Source: Opisthocomus hoazin (taxonomy: Eukaryota > Chordata > Aves > Opisthocomiformes > Opisthocomidae). Taken from it: a stretch of 64,000 bases of DNA. The DNA is taken from positions 436,501 to 500,500 of the forward strand of contig NC_134418.1 of assembly GCF_030867145.1 (NCBI RefSeq). Reading direction: 5' to 3'. Under the pieces are notes generated by a model. The model was not told the origin of the DNA, searched no databases, and saw nothing but the letters and a program-made list of their open reading frames with translations. The translations under genes and the position numbers were made by a program. Each line of letters starts with the position of its first letter. The first letter of the stretch is position 1. Shown piece by piece: positions 50,601 to 60,100 of the stretch.

Positions 50601-53600
50601 CACCCCATCACACCCCACGCATTTCTCCCTGGGGTGAGGCAAGGGCTGCCTGGGGATTTTGCAGGTGGGAGTCCCAAGCTGGCCCTGTGAGGAGAGGGGC
50701 AGAAGGGGGTGCCATGGGGCGCCCTTCTGGTGCCCCGTGCCGTGGGGTGGCGTGGGGCAGCTGCTCCCTGCTGCTCGCCCTGCTGCTGGCCTGGCTCAGC
50801 TCCCCAGCAGAAGCACCAGAAAAAAAAAATCGCCGTGGGCCAACCAAGAGATTTTTTTTTTAATTGATGATGAAATGACCAGATGGAGCTGTGCGTTCCT
50901 GTTTGACCTGAGCTGTCATTTCATCCACTTTGGGCTTTTTAATCATTTTTAACACTCTCATGCCTGTCATTTCTGAAATGAGACTGCCATTTCAAAATGA
51001 ACAATTTTCCCTGCTTTGGTGAGACAGTTCCCAAACTCACAAGTAATTTCTTGGCCCTAAACGTGCCATTTTTTGTGAGTTCTCTGCTGACCAAAGCAGT
51101 GCCTGGCCCCGCTCCCAGCTGCCACCCCCCCCCCGTGCCCCAAAGCCCCAAGCTCAGGGCCCATCTGGGTGCCACGGCATGGCCCTGGCTGTGCCAGGGC
51201 AGGGGCCACTGCTGCTGCTGCAGGACAGGGGCTGGGTGGGACCGTCCGTGCAATGCAGCCTCGGTAGTGGGAGCATCACTTGCGGTGACGATGCTGCTGC
51301 CACTGCCTCTCTCCACAGATCCGGCTGAGCGGGGGCCGGAGCCGCTTCGAGGGGCGGGTCGAGGTGGCAGTGGGGGCTGGCGACGGGCACCAGCCCCGCT
51401 GGGGTCTGGTCTGCGGCGAAGGCTGGGGTACGCTGGAGGCGATGGTGGCCTGTCGCCAGCTGGGTCTGGGATTCGCTAACCACGGCTTACAAGTAGGTGC
51501 CAGTGCCAGCTTGGCCAGGGCAGCGAGCCACCACCACCACTGCTCCGCGGGGCCAGGGCCAGGGCCAGGCTGGGGACGGGATAGGGAGCGGCAAACGCGA
51601 GGTGCCTGCTCATGGCCCCAGGGCTTCCCTGCAGATCCGCCTGGCTGGCGGGAGGACGGCGTCCGAGGGCCGCGTCGAGGTGAAGCGAGGCAGTAAGTGG
51701 GGCACGGTGTGCAGCGACGGCTGGACCACCAAGGAGGCAATGGTGGCCTGTCGCCAGCTGGGCCTGGGCTACTCCCTGCACGCGGTGACGGTAGGTGCTG
51801 GTGGGGAGGCCCCCAGTGACACCCTGGCGAGCACAGGCACCGGTGCTTCCCCGACGGCTGTGTGGGTACGAAGGGATGTGGCCGCTGTGCCGTGGGACGG
51901 GACCCTTGTGAGCAGCCTGGGCACGTGGGCAGGGCTGTGCCGTGGCCAAGTGCATGCGGGCTAGGTCACCCATAGCACCAGCCCTGCCACCCAGCCTGTC
52001 TCGCCCCCTCCCCAGGAGACGTGGTACTGGGACGCCAGCAACGTGACGGAGATGGTGCTGAGCGGGGTGAAGTGTGCCGGCCATGAGATGTCCCTCAGCC
52101 ACTGCCAGCACCACGGCACCAGCCTGAACTGCAGGAACACAGGCACGCGCTTCGCTGCAGGTGTCATCTGCTCCGAGAGTGAGCGGTGGTGGGGGCTGTG
52201 GGTGGGGAGGGTCTGTGGGTGGAGGGGGTCTGTGGGTGGTGGGCTCTGTGGGTGGTGGGGTCTGTGGGTGGTGAGGTCTGCAGGCAGTGGTTCTGTGGGG
52301 CCAGGGGCTGCAAAGAACAGGGCTGTGAGCAATGGGGTTTGCAGATGACAGGGCTGCATGGTCAGCCTGTGCCCAGCTGATGGGGAGGGCACGCATCCCC
52401 CCGGCTGGCTCAGCCCCGCCTGTGCTGGACGCTCACCCCATCCCTGCCGCTCGTCCCGTCCCTGCTGCTCGCCCCATCCCTGCTCTGCTGAGCAGCGGGG
52501 CGGCCGCCTGCCCCTGAGCAGCCACCCGCTCCCCAGCCGCCTCCGACCTGCTGCTGCACGCCCCGCTGGTGCAGGAGACGGCGTACATCGAGGACCGGCC
52601 GCTGCACATGCTGTACTGCGCCGCGGAGGAGAACTGCCTCTCCAGCTCGGCCCGCCTGGCCAACTGGCCCTATGGGCACCGTCGCCTGCTCCGCTTCTCC
52701 TCCCAGATCCACAACAACGGCCGCGCTGACTTCCGCCCCAAGGCCGGCCGGCACTCCTGGGTCTGGCATGAGTGCCACCGGTGCGTGCGCAGGGGCAGGT
52801 GTGCGGGCAGGGGGACAGCCTGGGCCAGGGGCAGGGGTCAGGCCAGGGAGAGGCTAATGGTGCTGCCAGGGTGGGCTGGTGGAGGCACGGAGGCTGGGGG
52901 AGGCACCTTCTGCTGCCCAATGCCCAGTTTTGCCTCCTTTGGCTCAGGGCTGTCCCTGGATGAGCAGTGGGGGGGGCTGCGGGCCCTAGGGGGGCAGGGA
53001 CGGGGCTGCGGGCTGTGCCCTGCAGCTGAGCTCCCCGCTTGCCTCGGCCATCTGGCTGGGGACAGCTGTGTCCCCTCCCAGGGCTCTGCGCAACCTTGCA
53101 GCCGTCTGGCCTCAGAGCATGGGCTGGGGGGACCCTCCCCGGCAGCGCGGGGCCGGGCAGGCGGTGGGAGCATGCCACAGGTGGGGCAAGGCTCCTCTCT
53201 GCTCCACCGGTCTCCACCTCTGTCCCAAGCATCCCCCCCCTGCACCCCAGTGTCCAGGCAGCGGTGCAGCTGGGCGCTGTGGGCTCTCTCTTGCAGGCAC
53301 TACCACAGCATGGACATCTTCACCCACTACGACATCCTGACCCCCAACGGCACCAAGGTGGCGGAGGGACACAAGGCCAGCTTCTGCCTCGAGGACACGG
53401 AGTGTGAGGAAGGTGGGCGCTGCGAGGTCTTGTGGCACCATCCCTGCCCATGTCCCCGCCGCAGGGCTGCCTGTCCCCAGCCACTGCGCCTGTCTCTTCC
53501 TGCCCACAGATGTGGCCAAGCGGTACGAGTGTGCCAACTTCGGGGAGCAGGGCATCACCGTGGGCTGCTGGGACCTGTACCGGCACGACATTGACTGCCA

Positions 53601-54526
53601 GTGGATCGACATCACTGATGTCAAACCAGGCAACTACATCCTGCAGGTGCTGCAGCTGAGCCCCCAGCCCCTCCTGCAACCCTCCCATGTGCACCCCCAC
53701 CCTCTGCACCCCCAGCTCTCCATGTGCCCCAGCCACCCAGCCTTCCTTCCCTGCTCTCTGAGCAGGCTGGAGCACGGTGGGGCTGGCCAGGTTTGTGCTG
53801 GTGTGAGGCAGTGCCTCTCCTTGTGCCCAGGGACGTGCAGGGCTTGTGCGGAAGCTGCTCAGGCATGCTTCAGCCCGGGTTCTCCTGCTCTGAGCAATGC
53901 TGCTCATGGTGCACAGTAGCAGGGCCACCCTGCCACAGCAGCAGCCATGGGCTCTGGGGAGCCCTCCAGCACATCCTGCTCCAGCTGGGGAGACGAGTCC
54001 TGCCAGGGCTGGGCTGCTGGGGGCCGTGCCAAGCTGACATGGCGTGGGGCTGCAGCACTGCCGGGAGTGGGGCAGGGGGCTGCAACCCTCACTGTCGGTG
54101 CCCCACAGGTTGTGATCAACCCCAACTTCGAGGTGGCGGAGAGCGACTTCACCAACAACGCCATGAAATGCAACTGCAAGTACGACGGGCACCGCATCTG
54201 GGTGCACAGCTGCCACATCGGTAACAGCCCTGGGATGCGGAACGGGAAGGGGGGCACCCTGGGGCAGGGGGTGTCCTGGCAGGGGTGGCCCTGGAGGAGG
54301 GCAGCGAGGGGGCTGCAGGAAGCAGCGGGGCTGGGGCCAGGCACGCAGAGGCAGGGGCTGGGGTCCCGGGACAGTTGCAGTGGGAGCAGAGGTGCTGGGG
54401 GCAGGCAACGCGCAGTGCCGGCGCCGACAGCTCTTGCCCTCTGCGTGCCCAGGCGACGCGCTCAGCGAGGAGGCCAGCAAGCGGTTTGAGCAGTACCCAG
54501 GCCAGCTGAACAACCAGATCTCGTAG
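41678..54526 (+). CDS. LOXL3: LOXL3, lysyl oxidase-like 3
   Basis: Secreted copper- and LTQ-dependent amine oxidase that oxidises lysines of collagen and elastin for cross-linking. Exons: 41678-41987, 42657-42820, 44008-44219, 49353-49572, 49856-50036, 50342-50496, 51319-51492 (or 51635-51790), 52016-52178, 52537-52780, 53297-53412, 53510-53646, 54109-54220, 54453-54526. The main form has 753 residues, the length of human LOXL3. A signal peptide (about 1-26) is followed by four SRCR domains (about 44-145, 169-282, 307-407, 415-525) and the lysyl oxidase domain (about 530-733) with the copper site [14 protein letters not shown] and the quinone-forming region [13 protein letters not shown]. The basic [10 protein letters not shown] linker after SRCR2 resembles the NLS-like stretch in human LOXL3. 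The start was chosen for the signal peptide and the acceptor 12 bases upstream. Extra candidate exons are listed separately. Confidence 0.97.
44744..44797 (+). other. LOXL3: Candidate LOXL3 cassette exon A (basic, 54 nt)
   Basis: Bounded by 'gctcccgcag' and 'GTAAGG', phase 2 on both sides, no stop. Spliced after 44219 it would read [19 protein letters not shown], adding 18 mostly basic residues in SRCR2. From memory, human LOXL4 has a similar insert at this place (a VWNLKMKDPKSRLK-like segment), while LOXL2 and human LOXL3 lack it. No transcript evidence can be seen here. Confidence 0.5.
45935..47545 (+). repeat. CR1 LINE, partial, reverse transcriptase to 3' end
   Basis: Plus-oriented CR1 of about 1.6 kb in the long LOXL3 intron, starting within the endonuclease/RT linker ([14 protein letters not shown]) and covering RT motifs [32 protein letters not shown] and [12 protein letters not shown]. 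Several in-frame stops show it is dead. It ends in 'cattctgtgattctg', the same 3' subfamily as the copy at 1150-1388. Confidence 0.93.
47655..48140 (-). repeat. CR1 LINE 3' end, inverted
   Basis: The minus strand reads as a CR1 tail: 'ctgggtccccagtacaagaa' at its 5' side, [13 protein letters not shown] in translation, and a 'ggtcccttccagcctggatt' end. It is older than its neighbour and in opposite orientation, about 100 bases away. Confidence 0.85.
49031..49090 (+). other. LOXL3: Candidate LOXL3 cassette exon B (basic, 60 nt)
   Basis: Preceded by 'tgttttccag', followed by 'GTAAATGG', phase 2 on both sides and open: [21 protein letters not shown]. Inclusion between 44219 and 49353 would add 20 residues, about half of them charged, into SRCR2. 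Same insertion point and phase as candidate A. It looks like a real exon by codon content and splice sites, but no transcript evidence is available. Confidence 0.5.
50820..51090. other. AT-rich block in LOXL3 intron before SRCR4 exons
   Basis: A 270-base island of AT-rich sequence, with runs of A and T, within otherwise very GC-rich introns. It contains repeated 'tcatttc' and 'atttcaaaatga'-like motifs. I cannot assign it to a repeat family. It lies directly upstream of the duplicated SRCR4 exon pair. Confidence 0.5.
51319..51492 (+). other. LOXL3: LOXL3 SRCR4 first-half exon, copy a
   Basis: 174 nt, phase 0 at both ends, acceptor 'ctctccacag', donor GTAGGT. Encodes IRLSGGRS...[16 protein letters not shown]...ANHGLQ, closely matching the equivalent part of human LOXL3 (WGLICGDDWGTLEAM). 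Used alone it gives the 753-residue protein. Confidence 0.92.
51635..51790 (+). other. LOXL3: LOXL3 SRCR4 first-half exon, copy b
   Basis: 156 nt, phase 0 at both ends, acceptor 'cttccctgcag', donor GTAGGT, 142 bases after copy a. Encodes IRLAGGRT...[17 protein letters not shown]...SLHAVT. By my count about 31 of 52 aligned residues match copy a; copy b is six residues shorter before the conserved WG.VC. Both keep the two SRCR cysteines of this half and both would join to ETWYWDASN at 52016, so only one can be used per domain. Confidence 0.88.
52181..52290. repeat. GTGGGTGG minisatellite in LOXL3 intron
   Basis: About five imperfect copies of a 17-20-base unit ('tctgtgggtggtggggg'-like), beginning at the donor of the exon ending at 52178. 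The plus strand is G-rich with many GGG tracts. Confidence 0.85.
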
Positions 54527-55096
54527 GGCCCCAGCCCCTGCGGAGACGGGCACCCCCTCCCTCGCCCCACACAGGCGGGGGAAGCTGCAGGGGCCAGCGG
54601 GGAGGCCTCCTGCCCGGCACCGCCACCCCCGTGCCCGGTGGGGCCTGCGCGGGACTCCCGCTGTCAGCGGCTGCCTTCCCTGCCTCGGGGAGTGGGCACT
54701 GGAGACACCACACACCCACACCTCCCAGCTCAGGGCCACCAGCTCAACCATTGGCCACAAGACTCTGCGGCCACGTCCCCTGGGCACAGTTCGGGAGGTC
54801 TTGTACCCCCCCACGTCCCCCTCTGGTCCCATTCCCTGCATCTCAGCTGCCCCCCACCTCCTGCCCCCCATCCTGCCCGGGTTCCTTCTTGCCCTCACAG
54901 CCCGACCCAGGGCTCTGCACCAGCCGGCCCCGGCCCCAGCACCCACACAGGGGCTCCCACCCTGCACAGCCCCAGCTGAGCCCAGGGAGCCCCTTGTCCC
55001 CCGGGACGGTGTGGCTGCCCCTGCCCTGGCAGCACTGCCTCCAGCTGCCTGGCAGCAGCTCCCACACCTGTCTCTTAGTTGTAATTTTATTTTCGC

Positions 55097-55102
55097 TATA
55101 AA
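55097..55102 (+). terminator. LOXL3: Possible variant poly(A) signal (TATAAA) of LOXL3
   Basis: The only AT-rich patch downstream of the LOXL3 stop ('ttttattttcgctataaagt') lies about 570 bases after it. No AATAAA is seen before it, and TATAAA is a known weaker variant. The 3' UTR would then be about 0.6 kb. Confidence 0.45.
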
Positions 55103-55119
55103 GTTGCCAGTTCTATTTC

Positions 55120-56950
55120 CCCAACGGCTGCTGGCTCTTTTCTGGGGAGGGACAAGGAGCCTGGCAGGACCAGGAGACACAGCGTGGCTCATGCTGCAGG
55201 GCTGGCTGGCATGCTCCGGCACAGAGCAGGAGCTGCCCCCCCATCCCCTGCACCCACCTCTAAGCAAGGAAGGCCCTCCCTGCCCACGCAGCCCTGTCTG
55301 GGCAAGGACCAGCCCCGCGCCCGTGCCCTGGCAGCTGCCCGCACCACCCTCAGCCAGTGCCGGGCTAGAGATGGCAGTGGTTCTCCTTGGAGAAGCCTGT
55401 ACAGGCAAGGCAGGGGCCAGCAGGAGCCCTGGCCTGAAGCAGCCCCACGGCCCTGCAGGGGGGGACAGGTGGGGCCACATGCTGGTTCCCCCACACCGGA
55501 TGCTATGCAAATGTTACTGAGCAGAAATCCAACCACTGGGCTGTGACCCACGAGGACTGCAGTCTCCCAGCAGAGGCAGGCTGCCTTGACTGGTGTGGAG
55601 GGAGCAGAGGCCAGCAGAGCCGGGGGCAGAAAGATTCATGGCAGCGACACAAGGGAAAGGGAAACACACCCCAGCTCTGCAGCTCTCACACCTCAGTCAG
55701 ATGCCCTGGTCCCATCTGAGCAGAGAGCAGTGCAGAGACGCAGCCGCAGCCACCTCCACGCTGCTGGGGGACAGACCGCTGCTGCCCGTGCCCAGAGAGG
55801 AGAGGGGCAGCCGGCTGCTGGGCTGCGGCAGGCCCTGGCTCCAGGCAGTGGAAAGCACTGCGGTCGCGCTGCCAGAGCAGCTATGCGAGAAACGCCGCCG
55901 GGCGTCTCAGCTATTTCCCCTGCGAGCAGCCGGCTGGGGCTTGTCGGGGGAGCAAATTCCTCTGGCGAGGCCAGAGCTGCCTGAAAGGAGGCCTGTTCTC
56001 CAGGGCGAGAGGAGCGCGCGGGGGGAGCAGCGTCTCAGAGCCACCCTTCAGCACAGCACCCCCAAGGAACTGTGCTTCTTTCATCTCCTAAAAATAACAG
56101 GCAGGGCCGAGCGCTGAGGAGCCCCGTCACGGGCAGGGCCTGGCTCGACACAGGCATTCCTCCCACCAGAGCTGGGCCAGACGCAGCCCCTCATGGCAGC
56201 CCTGGGTGCAGAGCTGCCTGCCTCCCGCAGCCGCTGGCAGGGGCTGGAGGGGAGCAGGGGCTCTTCCAGGAAGGCAAGGAACAGCCGGAGCCCTTCCCAG
56301 AAGGGCCAGCCGGGCTCCCGACGGCCAGCTGCAGCAGAGCACGGGGAGGGCCCGGCTGGTCCCCAGGGGCCAGGCTGCATGCGTGGGAGAGCAGTGCTCC
56401 AGCACGGACAGACACAGCTTGGGGGAGGGACAGGCAGCACCGAGGAGACACGCACAGCCCCGACCAGGCTCCCATCTTCAGCAGCAAGATGCTGCCCTGG
56501 TCACCTTGGGGTCCAGCATCAACCCCCCCTTTCACCACGCCCCGGAAAGCTGCTGCGTGGGTGCAGACCCTAGAGCATCTGCCATGCTCCCAGGGGAAGC
56601 AATTCGACAAGGGAGATGTCTGCCACATCCCTCTGGCCTTGCGGGCACAGCCACAGCAGCGAGCGCGGCCAGGGACCACCTCAGCCAGCACACTGGCGAG
56701 GCAGGGAGGGCCGCCCCGGCAAAGCCTGCCCCAGAGCCGCTCTCGCTCGCAGAGGAGGTGCCCGTGTGTTACAGACGGAGGAGCTGGAACCCAGCCTGCG
56801 CAGGTGCTGAGTGGGCGGCAGGACACCTCCACCCTAACACCAAGGAGATGCCCGGTGTGCCCCTCCCCAGCTGGAAGGACTGACAGGAGGGACAGGGTCG
56901 CACACAGCCCAGCCTCCCCATGGCAACTGCTGCAACTGTCCTTAGAAAAG
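55120..56950. other. Intergenic LOXL3 / HTRA2, nothing recognised
   Basis: About 1.8 kb between two convergent genes. Open frames occur on both strands but none has a family resemblance or consistent splice sites. I see no repeat I can name. Confidence 0.5.
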
Positions 56951-56953
56951 TGT

Positions 56954-56959
56954 TTTATT
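56954..56959 (-). terminator. HTRA2: Poly(A) signal (AATAAA) of HTRA2
   Basis: Minus-strand AATAAA about 190 bases past the HTRA2 stop codon, giving a short 3' UTR. Confidence 0.75.
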
Positions 56960-57148
56960 TGAGCATAGAGGGAACAGTTGCGCCACGAGTCCACCCAAGC
57001 GCCGGGCTGGGCCCCTCTGCCTGGCCCCTTCCAGTCCCTCGCCAGCTCTCAGCCCCTCCCTGACCGGCAGACACGGCTCAGTCCTGTGTCCTCAGCTCCC
57101 GGCCAGCACCGCCAGCCAGTGACCGCAATGGCCTGCACGACAGCACTG

Positions 57149-60100
57149 CTACTCCGTGACCTCGGGGATGACGCTCACCAGCAAAGTGTCGTAGCCACGT
57201 CGCACCAGCAAGGCCAGGCTCTGCTGCGTCCGCACGGCCTCATACACATCCTCTGCGCGGCGCGATGCCTGCCCGTTGATCTCCAGCACAACGTCACCTG
57301 CCTTCAGCCCTGCCCTGCAGGAAGAACGACGACAGGAGTGCACAGCAGGCAAAGCAGACGCTCAGCTTTGCCTTCCCAAAAGGAAGGGGAGGCTTGGGCT
57401 GCTGCACCAGGCGTTCCTCCACCCACACAGGGACCTTGGCCAACAGGATGCCAAGCCTGGACAAGGGTCACCAGTTGGTTCCTGCTGCAGACTGACAGCA
57501 GCAGGGCTTCTGCTGTTCTGGAGCAAAACACTCGGAGCTAAATACATCCCATCCCACACAGCTGCCCTCCCACGCCACCTCCCAGGGCACAGGGTAGCAC
57601 TTACTGATGGGCCGGGGAGCCAATGATCACTTTGTGGATCAGCACTCCGTAGGAGACATCGGGGAAGCTGGGGTCACGCAGCTTCAGCTCAGCCAGGATG
57701 CTGTAGAGTGAAAATCAGCATTGAGGTGAGGAGCTGGGAGACAGAGCACGGCTCCCAGCCCATGACAGCTGCACAGGCTTGAAGAGCACAGTGCAGAACC
57801 TCTCCTCCTGCACCCCTGCACGCTGCCAACCACAAGCAACCAGCTGTAAACCCCAAGGGCACCTAGCACCACCGTATTCCTGTCAAAAACTGGAGCACTG
57901 AAGTCCTCACTGTGCCAGGGGGAGCTGGAAACCACCAGAGCAGCTGCCAGCTGGCTCCCAGCTGCTGGTGATGCGCTTCCCCTGCCCAAGCAGCCCCACG
58001 ATGGATCACCCTTCCTGGTATCAGATCTACCCCTCCCCGGCTGCAGTCTCATTTCTCTGCCTTTGGCGGGTAGGGCACAGAACAAAAGCTATGCCCCCAC
58101 TTCTTGTCAGACGTGTCAAGCAGAGGGGTACCCAACATCTCTCCTCTGGAGCCTATACACTAGACAACTCCAGTTCCTCCAACCTTCCTGCAGATTAGGT
58201 TTTCTAAAACTAGCTTAAACTGTGCACCTCTCTGCTCTTCTTCAGACTCTCTCCAATGGCTCCTCACCCCTCCTCAAAGCATCCAGAACTGGACACCGTG
58301 CTCCAGTTGGATCTCACCAGAGTGGAGGGACCGCACATCGTGTAAACAGCATTCCTCCCTCAAACACTGTGCATCGGCTCTGGTCTGCTGCAGCCTCAGA
58401 AATCCTCCTGGTCTCTCTGCCCAACTCCTTGCTCCTCATCGGGTATCTGTTCAGACAGTTACAGCTCCCCACTTCGCACTGGTCCTTGCTGAACTCTACT
58501 GTACTTTTTCACAGACCTTAGCAAGCTGCCATCTCTTCCTGATTTCACAGGATCACAGCATGGTCGAGGTTTGAAGGGACCTCGTGAGATCATCTAGCCC
58601 AACCCTCCTGGCTCAAGCAGGCTCAGGCAGAATAGGTTGCCCAGGACTACGTTCAGTCAGGTTTCGAGTATCTCCAAGGCTGGAGACTCACCAACCCCTC
58701 CAAGCAACCTGTGCCAGGCTTTGATCATCCTCCTCACAGTAAAAAAGTGATTTCTCGTGCTCAGATGGACTCTCACGCGTTTCAGTTTGTGCCCGTTGCC
58801 TCTTGTCCTGTCACTGGGCACGACTGACAGAACTACCAATCTGATGTTTACTAAGTCAGGCCTGCTTCTTCGACTCAGTCACTAAAGCTGAACAGCACAT
58901 GCCCTCAGGCAGGTGTCTGTACAAACACAGTAAATGCGTAATTTTGTGATTTTAGGCTACATAGCACTAAGAGTGGCTGCACCCAGTTGTGGCAGGTTGT
59001 TGACCCTGGCTGGCAGGTAAGTCCCCACCCAGCAGGATGGGAGAAAGAATTTGAAGGGCAAAACCAAGAAAACTTGTGGGTCTAGATAAAGGTAGTTTAA
59101 CAGGCAAAGAACGAAAGAAAAGAAAAAAAAAGGCAAAAAGAAAAAGGCAAGTGATGCAAAGGCACTCGCTGACCACCTCCCAGCAGCAGACTGATGCCCA
59201 ACTGATCCCCGAGCAACGGCTACCCTAGAACCCCTGCCAGTCTCATACGGCACGGCTGGCTCACCTCAGCTGCGTGCCCCCCTAGCCTCCTCCCTGCCGC
59301 GCCAGAAACAGGGCAGACCTTGACGCCACGCAAGCACTGTTCCGCAACAGCTAAAACATCTGGGTGTTACCAGCGGTTTTGGTCACAGATCTAACACACA
59401 GCACCACGTGGGCTGCTATGACGAAACGGACTCCATGCCAGCCAGACCCAGTCCACAGGTCAGTCAGACGAGAGGTCCATCTTCCCCACCCTATCACCCA
59501 CAATGCCGGCTGCAGACGAGAGAGTTCCCCGGATACCTCGAGCTGCCTGGCTCAAGAAGCTCCTGAGCTGTAACGCCGCATCTTTACTTTTGAAAGGTTT
59601 TTCTTCTGCAAAGTTTTCTGGCTGCTCTTTTGAACCCTACAACATCAGCAAGTTCTATCATACATTGCATGAAGAACCAATCCATGTTTTGGACGTCCCT
59701 CTAGTAACAGTCCTGACCAACAACACCCCCCAGCAGCAGTTTCATGTAGAACCTGTTCCAAATAATCCGTGTCTCTCTCCTCTGCTCTTTCAAAGTCCTT
59801 TGCTCAGTCCCTGCTTACTCGATGCTGTAAGGTGACCGCAGAGGACTGTGCTAGCCAGGGCCCTGCTTCTTCCCCTGTTTTTTTTACGGCCAGGGCAAGG
59901 GTAGCTAGGAGCTTCACCACAGCTGAGCTCAAAGCCACTGGCACACCCGTGCTCCCTTCGGGCAGCAGGGCAAAGGGCTGGTGTCTCAGGAGGCTGCTGC
60001 CTGACAGACAATCTGCACAGCAGGATCAGTACGCCAAGGATCTTGTACCCAACATAGAGCATCTCCTTCTTCCTGTGCTAGGGCAAGTTTCTGGCCTTTC

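Noticed and set aside
55120-56950. Possible small gene between LOXL3 and HTRA2
   Set aside because: Open frames on both strands but no start context, splice structure or family similarity.
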